A program made the translations under genes and the position numbers. The notes under the pieces were generated by a model. The model saw only the letters and a list, made by a program, of their open reading frames with translations, did no database searches and was not told where the DNA came from. From the NCBI RefSeq assembly GCF_003858455.1, contig NZ_RQZF01000001.1, positions 248,001-312,000 of the forward strand: a stretch of DNA of 64,000 bases. The letters run 5' to 3'. Shown here in pieces: positions 56,170 to 64,000 of this stretch. Source of the DNA: Schaalia canis (GTDB lineage Bacteria > Actinomycetota > Actinomycetes > Actinomycetales > Actinomycetaceae). Each line of letters opens with the position of its first letter. The first letter of the stretch is position 1.

Positions 56170-58884
56170 CTACTCTGGTGTGGCATTGCCCAAGATGCGT
56201 ATCAGTTCTTCCGCGCGTGATTTTGCTGCGGACTCTTCCCTGGGAACATCAGCCAGTAACTTAAGCGCTTCTTGAGCATCCGAGAGTGCTTCCCGAGGTT
56301 CGCCGTCCTTGACAAGCAGATTTGCCCGAATCACCAGCGCGGTTGCCCGCCCATGAGCATCACCCAGTTCTATGAAGCGGCTCATTGCGTCGTTGATAAA
56401 GGTCTTTGCCAGGCTTATCCGGGCACAGTTGGCATGGATTTCAGCCATCTGGGAATGCCAGTGCGCATCTTGGAGCTGAGGGTCAAGCGAGGTAAAACGC
56501 AGATAATCCTCTGAAAGGGTCAGAGTTCGCAGCTCATTCATCAGGGTTTCGGCACGCTCGTGATCGTCATGAGAAATCGGATCCGGCTGCCAGCTTATGC
56601 CTTTCGCCAAAGCATGCAGGCATCGCGCTAAAGAAGATGCGCTTCTGGTTGCCTTGGATGCACAAGCTTGGCGTTCCTCTTCTTCTGTTGCTGCGTGATA
56701 GTGCTCCGCATCCGTGACATATGAGTGGCGGGCAATTTCACATGCTTGGGAGAGGACATCGAAAGCCTGCGCAAAATTATCAACATTAAGGAAACACATG
56801 GCGGCATCATGCATAAGATTCGCTGCATTCACCTCATGGCCGTGACGTGAATACCGTTCAGCAGTGTGCAGGTAGTGCCGGGCTGCAATTTCGTCTTGAC
56901 CGATAAGGGCGTGAGCCCGCGCACTGTAAAAGTGCAGCATCGAGGTGACGCCGTCCAGATACGCGTGACGCTCCACAGCGTCAAGCCCGTTTTGAGCAAC
57001 TTCAGCAGCGTAGTAAACATCACCTCGCCGCAGAAGGAGGGCACTGAGGTCAGATGCGGCTTGCGCCATTTCTCCTGGCAGACCAACCAGGGCAGCAAGA
57101 TTAGCCCTTTCTCGGTTGAGCGCAATGGCCTCGTCGTCGGCACCTTGATAGCGGAGCGCATCGGCCCACACTCGCAATCCACGCAGGCGTAAGCCTAGAG
57201 GCTCAATACTGGGAGTGGAGAATGCCTCGTGAACACAGGATATGGCCCGCTCACAGTCATCGGCCGCCATTGCCACCTGAGCGGCGTCGAGTTGGCTGAA
57301 TGCGGGATCAGTGGTCTCCATTGCATGCAGAGCGATGGTGTATCCCGGCACAAAAGCCTCACCCGCCAGATAGCGGAGCCAGCGCCAGGCAACTACCACG
57401 TCTTCTGGGAGGTCATTCTCCATTGTGAGATCTGCATAGCGCGGATCCGACCACATGCGTTCAAGCGCTGTATAAGCCCATATCGTCGGGACACCCACAC
57501 CAGCATTGGCGCACTCACGAAGGAGGTCGTGGAAACTCATTGTCTCCCACGCGCCGTGAAGAGGCAGGGGAACAAAGGAATGAGAAGAGTTGCCGTCACT
57601 GTCCGAAGTTGCGACAGAGTGCGGCTCGGACGCAACGGGGGCTTGCCGGTCTTTGCTGTTCTCCTCGTCAAGGAGGAATGTCAGGCTGGACTGATAGTCC
57701 CCCAGGCCGGTGACGTCCTGAATGGGTCCGTTATCTGGAAGAGCGGCGAGCGGCTGAGGATGGAAGGCGCGTTCGAGGCGTTGATGTTCCCTGCCTGGAG
57801 CTCGATTACCGGGTCGAGCATCGAACTGAGCGGCAATCTTTGTGGCAAGGTGGCGCATCCATTGAGCAGTTTCGGCAATCGTCGGGTCAGTGAGTTCTTC
57901 CGCCTCAACCCATTTCAGGTGTTTGCCGGGTAGGGTCACTGGCAAAACCCGCTCATGCTTCTGCTCTGGAACAGCATCACAAACCAGTGCCGCCGCCGCA
58001 GCAAAATCGCGCACTGCGCTTGGAGTCGAAGCCTCGATCATCCATGGTAGATGCCGACAGAGTATCCGCAGTGCCCGCTCAAGGCGCTGCGGTCTACCGG
58101 CCTGCGCGGAAAGGGTCAGGTACCTCAGGTGGTAGTGCAGATAGTTAAAGTAACGCGCACTGGCCTGGTGTTTCCTGTACGAACGCACATGTGCTGGCCA
58201 TGCCTGAGCATCATCACCGCATCTGAGCCAGGGCTCCAACATCTCGCTGAGCAGCGCCTCCGGTTGGGAGCTACAAAGACGCCCCTCCCCCGCCAAGCCT
58301 TCCTCACCGGCCTGAACTGCCTCTTGCCACAGGCCTTTGTCACTGTAGTGACCCACTATTTGTCCTGGCGCACACCCTTGACAATCGGTCAGGTCTGAAT
58401 GTTCAGCGTTGATCCACAAGTCAAAAGCGCGGGCGGCAGCTTCTTCTTCCCCCATGGCAGTGTGGAGTTGGTACAGGCGGTAGTAGTAGGCGCGCATCGA
58501 ATCACCTACGCCTGAGTAGTGCTCGTGCATCTGTTCAAGGATGGACTCCCATTGGGACACCGGCACCGTTGGTACATGCGCCACAGCAATGAGCACAAAT
58601 TTGTAGAACCACCCGAAACGATGAATGTGGGTTTCTGTGAATAGATCTGGGCGCTCTCGGCGCATTCGATCCAGCCACATGAAGGGAGCAATAACTCGGG
58701 TGATCTCGCCCGCACTTTGATAGGAGGAACACAGCTCGGTGTAAGCGTCAACAGCCAGCCCGAGGCTCCCCTCCTCTTCAGCGAGTGTCGCCGCCTGCGC
58801 CCACAGGGCTGCACGGCTCTTTCCCGCGGGCATCATCCACGCGCGGTTCATCAATTCTTTCAACTCGCGAGAGCGATCATGCAT
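56170..58884 (-). CDS. Large TPR-like protein, second paralogue
   Basis: A 904-residue soluble protein of unknown function, rich in helices that resemble tetratricopeptide repeats (repeated A-x3-A-L-x-A and Y-x-A-E-V-A-Q-N-G-L units over about 600-850). An N-terminal module (LWAQAATLAEEEGSLGLAVDAY) is shared with the paralogue at 58983-61775. Conserved Cys168 and Cys171 (DCQGCAPG) and Cys204 (LCSSQPEALL) may bind a metal. A central RVLPVTLPG block and VPLPLHGAWETM follow. Start chosen at the third ATG: GGAGG lies 5 bases before it, and this numbering aligns the cysteines with those of the paralogue. Last gene of the HSP90-TPR operon. No enzyme motif was seen. Confidence 0.8.
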   Translation of the reverse strand: MHDRSRELKELMNRAWMMPAGKSRAALWAQAATLAEEEGSLGLAVDAYTELCSSYQSAGEITRVIAPFMWLDRMRRERPDLFTETHIHRFGWFYKFVLIAVAHVPTVPVSQWESILEQMHEHYSGVGDSMRAYYYRLYQLHTAMGEEEAAARAFDLWINAEHSDLTDCQGCAPGQIVGHYSDKGLWQEAVQAGEEGLAGEGRLCSSQPEALLSEMLEPWLRCGDDAQAWPAHVRSYRKHQASARYFNYLHYHLRYLTLSAQAGRPQRLERALRILCRHLPWMIEASTPSAVRDFAAAAALVCDAVPEQKHERVLPVTLPGKHLKWVEAEELTDPTIAETAQWMRHLATKIAAQFDARPGNRAPGREHQRLERAFHPQPLAALPDNGPIQDVTGLGDYQSSLTFLLDEENSKDRQAPVASEPHSVATSDSDGNSSHSFVPLPLHGAWETMSFHDLLRECANAGVGVPTIWAYTALERMWSDPRYADLTMENDLPEDVVVAWRWLRYLAGEAFVPGYTIALHAMETTDPAFSQLDAAQVAMAADDCERAISCVHEAFSTPSIEPLGLRLRGLRVWADALRYQGADDEAIALNRERANLAALVGLPGEMAQAASDLSALLLRRGDVYYAAEVAQNGLDAVERHAYLDGVTSMLHFYSARAHALIGQDEIAARHYLHTAERYSRHGHEVNAANLMHDAAMCFLNVDNFAQAFDVLSQACEIARHSYVTDAEHYHAATEEEERQACASKATRSASSLARCLHALAKGISWQPDPISHDDHERAETLMNELRTLTLSEDYLRFTSLDPQLQDAHWHSQMAEIHANCARISLAKTFINDAMSRFIELGDAHGRATALVIRANLLVKDGEPREALSDAQEALKLLADVPREESAAKSRAEELIRILGNATPE

Positions 58885-58982
58885 CATGTCCTCCATAGGC
58901 GCGTGCCTGTAAGAGTCGAGCGAAGGGCGTGACGAGCGAGAACGCTCGTTTAGATTCCTCCTCCAGTGGGCACAAAACCTTG

Positions 58983-61775
58983 CTAGTTTTCATCCGCCTT
59001 ATCAAGCTCTCGCAGAAGCTTGCGGGCATCACGCAAGGCTTCCTCACCCCTATAGGAGGGGTCTGCGAAGAGGTCGATAACTGCCTGCGCTGCTTCGCGC
59101 GCGTTCTCCGGCTGCTCAAGATGATCGTAGAGAGCGGCAAGACGCTGCAGGGATCGTCCTTGAGCACGAGTATCACCCAGATCTTTAAATGCCTGAATAC
59201 TTGCCAGCATGTAATCCACAGCCAAGGTCCTGCGGTACGCATTGGCCATCATGGTACTCATGCGACGATGCCAGTCCGCGTCACGCCATGCGACGGTCTT
59301 GGGCATGTACTCGTCGAATGTCGGATTGGTGACGAAGGAGCGTAACTCGTTCATGAGTTCTTCCATGTGGGAAAAATCCTCATCGGAAATATTGCCCGGC
59401 TGCCACACGAGGATATGCGCGTAATCCAAAAGGCAGGACAGCAACTGCTCAATGGCGTACTTGTAGTTGTCAACTAGTTCTTCTTCAGCAGAGTTCTTCT
59501 CTCTATCTGCTCCGCCTACACTCTCAGCGTCGCCTTCATTCTCTGGTTCAGCCAGCGTCTCATCACCCAGATGCGTGGCTCGGTAGGCGGCTAAGGCCTC
59601 GTCACATTCGGCGAAGTAACGGCGGCTCGCCTTCAACGCAAGGTCTCGAGCAACGATTGCTTGAGAGTACTCGTGACCTTCAGCGTAGCCATCTGCAGCT
59701 TCACCATAGGCACCCGCTGCACCGCGCCAGATCTCCTGGCGTTCGAGGATCATTCCCGCAGCGAAATGACGGTTTGCTGCCGCATCTTTACTGAACTGCG
59801 CGTGAGCCAGGGCAGCCAAACGGTTGAGTTCCACTGCGGGGCCGTACAGGTGCGGGTAGTGCTCAAAAATATCCAGTCCACTTTGAGCGACCTCCGTTGC
59901 TTCGGTATAGCGCCGGAGCTTATGCAGAGTGTTCGTCAAAAGAATGGACACTCCGGCCTGGTCAACCCTGAGACCAAGAAGCGCATTGAGGTTGATGAGT
60001 TCGCGCAGACTGTCAACACTCTCCGCGAGGTAGCCAGAAGCTATAGCCGCCATCGAAAGATTAGTCAGGGCTTCCAAACGGACACCGATAGGCTCCACCG
60101 ACGGGGTGCGCATAGCCTCGTCAGCAAGTTGAGCCGCCTCCATGTACTTCCTCTGATCCAGCAGGTGATCTGATTCCTGCACAAGCTGGTAGGCACGGTC
60201 ATCACAAACTCGCGGATAGTCTGGGAACTCCTCATCTATCTGTTTGACAACGTTAACGTACTCAACGGTGGCATCCCAGTACTGTTGCAAGCGACCTTCG
60301 CCCTGTGGACGATAAGAAGGGTCAATCAGCGTAGGATCCCGGAAGGCGAGCTCGCGAGCCATTGCCACATAGATCGTCGGCACATAGTCGCCATACTCGG
60401 CGGCAGCCTCAAGAAGCTCCATGAAGCCCATCGACTGCCATGGTCCGTTCAGAGGCAGGGGAACCAAGGGAGGTTCATCCTCATCCTCATCGTTAGCCCC
60501 ATGCGGTGCTACCTGGCCAGCGGTAGCACCGACAGCAGAGGTCTGGGTGGTGTCATCAGCAACAGCGAAAGTCGACATCATGGTGTAATCGCCCAGGCCC
60601 GAGGCGTCTTCGACAACTCCTTCTTGCGTCAGTGGCGCAACGGGCTCAGGATCCATCAGGCGCTCCACGCGTGCCCTCATGACACCGGGGTGAGGATGGC
60701 CTGGACGCGCGTCAAAGGCATCCGCCATAGCAAGCGCTAGATCACGCATCCAGTCGCGCGCCTGAGACAAAGTTGGGTTCACCAGTGTTGGGCGAGTGGT
60801 CCACTGAAGTTCGTCGCCTGGCAGGGTCACGGGCAGAACGCGATCATCATGATCGGACTCGAAAGAATCGAGCAGAACGAAGGCCTGGATAGCTGTGTCC
60901 ATAAGCACCTGAGGTGTTTCAGCTTCCTTCCACCACGGCATGTGGCGCAGGAGGATCTTCACACCACGTTCGAGGCGTTGAGGACGACCCGCACGGCCAG
61001 ACAGTGCGAGGTAGCGCAGGTGCTGCTCATGGTATTCAAAGTAGCGGGAAGCCTGCTGATAGCGGCGGTAGCCTCGGATATGGGCAGCCCACGCTTCGTC
61101 ATCACGCCCGCTACGCAACAGCGTTTCTAGAAGGTCAGTAAGCAGCGCTTCAGGCTGGGCACCACAGTGGCGCTTGTCGGAGTTGAGCGTCTCATCGCCA
61201 ACGCTCAATGCTTCGGCCCATTCGCTACGTTCAGCGTGATAGCGGACGCGGTGGCCTGGATCGCAGTGGCTGCAATCGGACAGTGGGGAGGACTCGGCGG
61301 CCAACCAACGCTGATAAGCGGCCTCTGATTCCTCCATCATGCCCATGTCACGGTAGATCTGGAAGGCCCGCATGTTGTAGCTATGCAGGGAATCTCCCAA
61401 GCTGCGGTGGAAACGCTCTGTTTCTTCCAGCAGTGACATGCATTGTTCAAAAGGAACGGTTGGTACGGAACGCACGGCTGAGAGTGCAAATTTGTAGTCC
61501 GCTGCCAAAGACTCCACAAGATCGTCATTAAAAAGATCTGGGCGTTGCTTGTACATGCGTTCGAGCCACATGAAAGGCGCAATACAGCGGGTGAGCTCTC
61601 CGCCCATCATGTAGGCGGTGGCCAACTCGTCATAACAGACAACAGCTTTTTCGAGGTTTCCCTGTTCTTCGGCCAAGGTTGCGGCCTGCGCCCACAGGGC
61701 GGAACAGGCTTTGCCCCACTGGGTGGCGTCAGCGCGGGACATCAAATCTTCGAGATCGTCAAGACCTTCAGACAC
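58983..61775 (-). CDS. Large TPR-like protein, first paralogue
   Basis: A 930-residue paralogue with the same module order: LWAQAATLAEEQGNLEKAV at the N-terminus, Cys168 and Cys171 (DCSHCDPGH) and Cys204 (HCGAQPEALL), RVLPVTLPGDELQW near 320, VPLPLNGPWQSMGF, then helical repeats such as ATEVAQSGLDIFEHYP. Identical cysteine positions in the two copies argue for a structural metal site. The GTG at 61775 has AAGGAG six bases upstream; an ATG at 61793 precedes the ribosome-binding site. It follows the HSP90-like gene by 71 bp in the same direction. TPR proteins are known HSP90 partners, but the link here is by context only. Confidence 0.8.
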   Translation of the reverse strand: MSEGLDDLEDLMSRADATQWGKACSALWAQAATLAEEQGNLEKAVVCYDELATAYMMGGELTRCIAPFMWLERMYKQRPDLFNDDLVESLAADYKFALSAVRSVPTVPFEQCMSLLEETERFHRSLGDSLHSYNMRAFQIYRDMGMMEESEAAYQRWLAAESSPLSDCSHCDPGHRVRYHAERSEWAEALSVGDETLNSDKRHCGAQPEALLTDLLETLLRSGRDDEAWAAHIRGYRRYQQASRYFEYHEQHLRYLALSGRAGRPQRLERGVKILLRHMPWWKEAETPQVLMDTAIQAFVLLDSFESDHDDRVLPVTLPGDELQWTTRPTLVNPTLSQARDWMRDLALAMADAFDARPGHPHPGVMRARVERLMDPEPVAPLTQEGVVEDASGLGDYTMMSTFAVADDTTQTSAVGATAGQVAPHGANDEDEDEPPLVPLPLNGPWQSMGFMELLEAAAEYGDYVPTIYVAMARELAFRDPTLIDPSYRPQGEGRLQQYWDATVEYVNVVKQIDEEFPDYPRVCDDRAYQLVQESDHLLDQRKYMEAAQLADEAMRTPSVEPIGVRLEALTNLSMAAIASGYLAESVDSLRELINLNALLGLRVDQAGVSILLTNTLHKLRRYTEATEVAQSGLDIFEHYPHLYGPAVELNRLAALAHAQFSKDAAANRHFAAGMILERQEIWRGAAGAYGEAADGYAEGHEYSQAIVARDLALKASRRYFAECDEALAAYRATHLGDETLAEPENEGDAESVGGADREKNSAEEELVDNYKYAIEQLLSCLLDYAHILVWQPGNISDEDFSHMEELMNELRSFVTNPTFDEYMPKTVAWRDADWHRRMSTMMANAYRRTLAVDYMLASIQAFKDLGDTRAQGRSLQRLAALYDHLEQPENAREAAQAVIDLFADPSYRGEEALRDARKLLRELDKADEN

Positions 61776-61846
61776 TCTTTCTCCTTCATTCATGTACTGT
61801 GACGGCCATTGTCACTCAACTTCACATATCAATAAGTGGTGGGGTT

Positions 61847-63688
61847 TTAGCCCGCCGAAGGCATACCTGGATCTGACTGCGACCATTGCAAAGAATGGGC
61901 AATCAACGAGGTGAATACTGAGGTACTCCATGAGCGCACCTGAGTGTTCATAGGGTGGCGCCCGGCAAGGAGCGCCTGAACATAGAAACCGCGAACGGCA
62001 CTCTCCATCACAATGGTGTTGTCGATGCATCGCGCAAGCTCGCTGACCACCGTGGCTTTGGCATTGAAGACGAGGCGTGCTTTCGTTTCTCGAGGCTTCT
62101 TCACCGAGGCGGCTCCGAAGGCTTCCAAAAGCCCGTCAAAGGCGCCGGTGGCATTACGCGCTTCGCGCTGTTCGATAAGGCGCCCGGCCAGATCAGACTC
62201 GGGCAGGAAGAGGACGGGCATGGTGGCCGGCTCGAAAGAGCGTACCTCGACAGAGACGTCCTGGCCTTTCAGTGCCCCTTCCGCAGCGTCGATCAAAGGT
62301 AGAAGGGCGGCCTCTTCAGCAATGTCGAGGGGTTCGAGGGCTCCCAGAACCTCCATCGGGTCAAGTTCGCTAATGCGTGCTTCAGGCCGATCCAATGCCA
62401 GTTGACCGAGCAGCTCCTCATCGAAGGCGAAGCCAGCGTTGAGGATGCACAGACCATTAGCGGCCGCCACCGGCTCAAGAGTGCGGAATTCGTTGTCAGT
62501 GCGGGTGAAGCGGATCGCCCCGTGTTGACTCATCACCTCATCGAGCGTCATAACGCCCATTGATGTCTCGTAGTACAGAGTCGAGGCAACGAGTTCACGC
62601 GTCGGGCCGTCAGTAATCGCCAGAGCCTTGAGGCCGTTGACATGAAGTGCGGTGAATTCACGGAAACGACGAGGCGACTCGTGCGCTAGTCGTGTCAACC
62701 ATTGGCGGATCTGATCGCCAAGGTACTGGCGGGTATGTTCAAGGAGCTCGTCGTCGAAGAGCTGCTCACGCGATGCTGTGGGCTTGAGGTGTTCGGTATC
62801 GACAACGACTCTCACGAAGTAAGCCCAGTCGGGAAGGAAGTCCGTGGCCTTCTGGGTAAGCAACATACGACGTAGGTAAACATGATGGCGCAGGCTTTGG
62901 CCGGGGGAAGCGCCATTTGCCAACACATAGGCGACGCCTTTGACACCGGAGGTGGGAACCTCAACCTCGAAGGACTCAAAGGGCATGAAGCCAAAGTTTT
63001 CCGCACACCAACGATCACGCTGCATGTGGGTCATTTCCCACGGGGCTGCGGGCAGGGTCAGGGGCTCGCCTGGCTCCTGCGAGTCAGCTCGCTCGATGGT
63101 GACATTCACCGGCAAGTACTGGCCGTAGTAGCGGATCAACTCCCGTAGCACGCCATACTCGAAGAGTCGTTCACCGGGAAGGGCATCGAGAACAACGGTA
63201 GTGCCTGCATCGCCCAGTTCTGTGGGGATTTCTGAAGGGTCAGCAACGCTAACACTCCATGTGCCGTTCTCTCGTCCGACCCAGCGGACAACAGCAGATC
63301 CTGGGTGACGAGCTGAGCGAGAGTAGACGAGAATCGTGGGTGACACCATGAAGCACGACAGCAGGCCGATTCCGAATTGGCCCAGGTAGTCAGAACGGGC
63401 AAGGCCAAGTTCATCGCGCTTTGATGATGCCCCAATGGTAGCCAAAAGGTTGCGTGCCTCGTCGAGCGTCAGCCCTACACCGGAGTCAGTAATACGAAGC
63501 TGATTCCCGGTGGTGATGAAACGGATATGTGAGGGGGCTTCTGGATCAATCTCGTGACGAGCAGTGATGGCATCCAGGCCGTTTTGGAGGAGTTCTCGGA
63601 CAAAGACTCGAGGCCCTGAATAGAGGTTGCGAGAGAGAATCTCAACAACGCCGCCAAGGTCAACCTGAAAGTTCTCGTTCTGTGTCAT
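61847..63688 (-). CDS. HSP90-family protein (HtpG-like, noncanonical)
   Basis: A 613-residue protein with the N-terminal HSP90/GHKL ATPase: ELLQNGLDAITAR (Glu32 and Asn36), ITDSGVGLT (Asp68), and the lid/loop GQFGIGLLSCFM (103-114), then GTTVVLDALPGE. The middle domain keeps VVVDTEHLKPTASREQLFDD, the HSP90 client/catalytic loop region. The C-terminus is less conserved and ends in GMPSAG with no EEVD-like tail, so it cannot recruit TPR partners by the eukaryotic tail mode. Its sequence differs from standard HtpG. No Shine-Dalgarno is evident before the ATG. First gene of an operon with two large TPR-like proteins. Confidence 0.88.
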   Translation of the reverse strand: MTQNENFQVDLGGVVEILSRNLYSGPRVFVRELLQNGLDAITARHEIDPEAPSHIRFITTGNQLRITDSGVGLTLDEARNLLATIGASSKRDELGLARSDYLGQFGIGLLSCFMVSPTILVYSRSARHPGSAVVRWVGRENGTWSVSVADPSEIPTELGDAGTTVVLDALPGERLFEYGVLRELIRYYGQYLPVNVTIERADSQEPGEPLTLPAAPWEMTHMQRDRWCAENFGFMPFESFEVEVPTSGVKGVAYVLANGASPGQSLRHHVYLRRMLLTQKATDFLPDWAYFVRVVVDTEHLKPTASREQLFDDELLEHTRQYLGDQIRQWLTRLAHESPRRFREFTALHVNGLKALAITDGPTRELVASTLYYETSMGVMTLDEVMSQHGAIRFTRTDNEFRTLEPVAAANGLCILNAGFAFDEELLGQLALDRPEARISELDPMEVLGALEPLDIAEEAALLPLIDAAEGALKGQDVSVEVRSFEPATMPVLFLPESDLAGRLIEQREARNATGAFDGLLEAFGAASVKKPRETKARLVFNAKATVVSELARCIDNTIVMESAVRGFYVQALLAGRHPMNTQVRSWSTSVFTSLIAHSLQWSQSDPGMPSAG

Positions 63689-63841
63689 GCCGTGTTTTTA
63701 CTCTCGTATTTTTGTCTTTACCGGGTGTCTTTTGAGAATGATCCTGCCTGAGCATGGGGAGGCGAGCAACACCTAGTCGTGGGTTCTCGCTGGCCAACAC
63801 ACTGCCTAGTCCAGAAGCGATACGCAGTACTTCCCACTAAG

Positions 63842-63881
63842 GGAGGGGCACAGCCAGGAAAAGCTCTGGCTATGCCCCTCC
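63842..63881 (-). terminator. Hairpin downstream of the edge gene
   Basis: 16-bp stem with one mismatch (63842-63857 with 63866-63881) and an 8-nt loop, 60 bp past the stop of the partial gene at the window end. No U-tract. The remaining gap up to the HSP90 gene (63689-63841) shows nothing else clear. Confidence 0.55.
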
Positions 63882-63940
63882 ACTTTGTCAGATCCTGTAA
63901 CGGAGGCGAGGGATTCGCAGCTTCCTCACTCTCGAGGCTT

Positions 63941-64000
63941 TCAGTCGTCGCTTTCTGAACGACGCTTTTCCTCAATACCGAGGTCCTTGACGTAGGCGTC
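63941..64000 (-). CDS. C-terminal end of an unidentified leftward gene
   Basis: The last 19 codons and a TGA of a gene that enters from beyond the window: the tail reads DAYVKDLGIEEKRRSESDD. Charged and hydrophilic, too short to identify. The reading frame is supported only by the stop being followed by a hairpin and by the absence of other coding signals; a different frame is possible. Confidence 0.4.
   Translation of the reverse strand, partial: DAYVKDLGIEEKRRSESDD

Overview
The window comes from a fairly high-GC actinobacterium, most likely an oral or mucosal member of the Actinomycetaceae (Schaalia/Actinomyces type). The evidence is gene content and order. There are actinobacterial marker families (DUF3000, DUF3159, DUF3710, DUF4193, DUF5998, DUF7455, SepH). 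Gene blocks match those known around Mycobacterium Rv2689c-Rv2703 (RNA methyltransferase, APC permease, two TrkA genes, DUF3159, OB-fold, DUF3710, DUF4193, sigA) and Rv2173-Rv2182c (idsA2, Rv2175c, pknL, aroG, acyltransferase). A large cell-wall-anchored GH95 fucosidase suggests a host-glycan habitat. No rRNA, CRISPR array, insertion sequence or prophage was seen.

Layout. 1-5.0 kb: NfeD-like protein (cut by the window edge), an ABC ATPase, divergent glycogen genes glgA/glgC, and serB. 5.1-9.5 kb: leftward thrS, HIT phosphorylase, PrsW protease, Nudix. 9.6-12.6 kb: a FemABX transferase and an ATP-grasp ligase (candidate peptidoglycan cross-bridge enzymes) next to five tRNA genes. 12.8-16.6 kb: DUF3000, rnd and convergent dxs. 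16.8-26.6 kb: an S9 peptidase, the 1535-residue fucosidase with a palindromic operator, and aconitase with its own palindrome. 26.7-37.5 kb: a lower-GC P-loop kinase, then RNA methyltransferase, APC permease, TrkA pair, DUF genes, SepH, a phosphodiesterase and DUF5998. 37.5-47.8 kb: parC and parE separated by two paralogous two-domain GNAT genes, then DUF7455, two YbjN paralogues and sigA. 47.9-56 kb: a universal stress protein, a prenyl synthase, an Rv2175c-like DNA-binding protein, a PASTA kinase, DAHP synthase, a PPi-type phosphofructokinase and an acyltransferase. 56.1-63.7 kb: an operon of an HSP90-family protein and two about 900-residue paralogous TPR-like proteins. The window ends in the 3' end of another leftward gene.

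Themes. Central carbon and storage metabolism (GlgA/GlgC, PPi-PFK, aconitase, DAHP synthase) sits beside cell-envelope and division functions (FemABX/ATP-grasp, SepH, PASTA kinase, PlsC, isoprenoid genes dxs and idsA-like) and chromosome topology (ParC/ParE). Many genes lack a Shine-Dalgarno sequence and instead have a TANNNT hexamer 6-8 nt before the start codon, so leaderless transcripts are probably common. The least understood locus is the HSP90/TPR operon at 56.2-63.7 kb.
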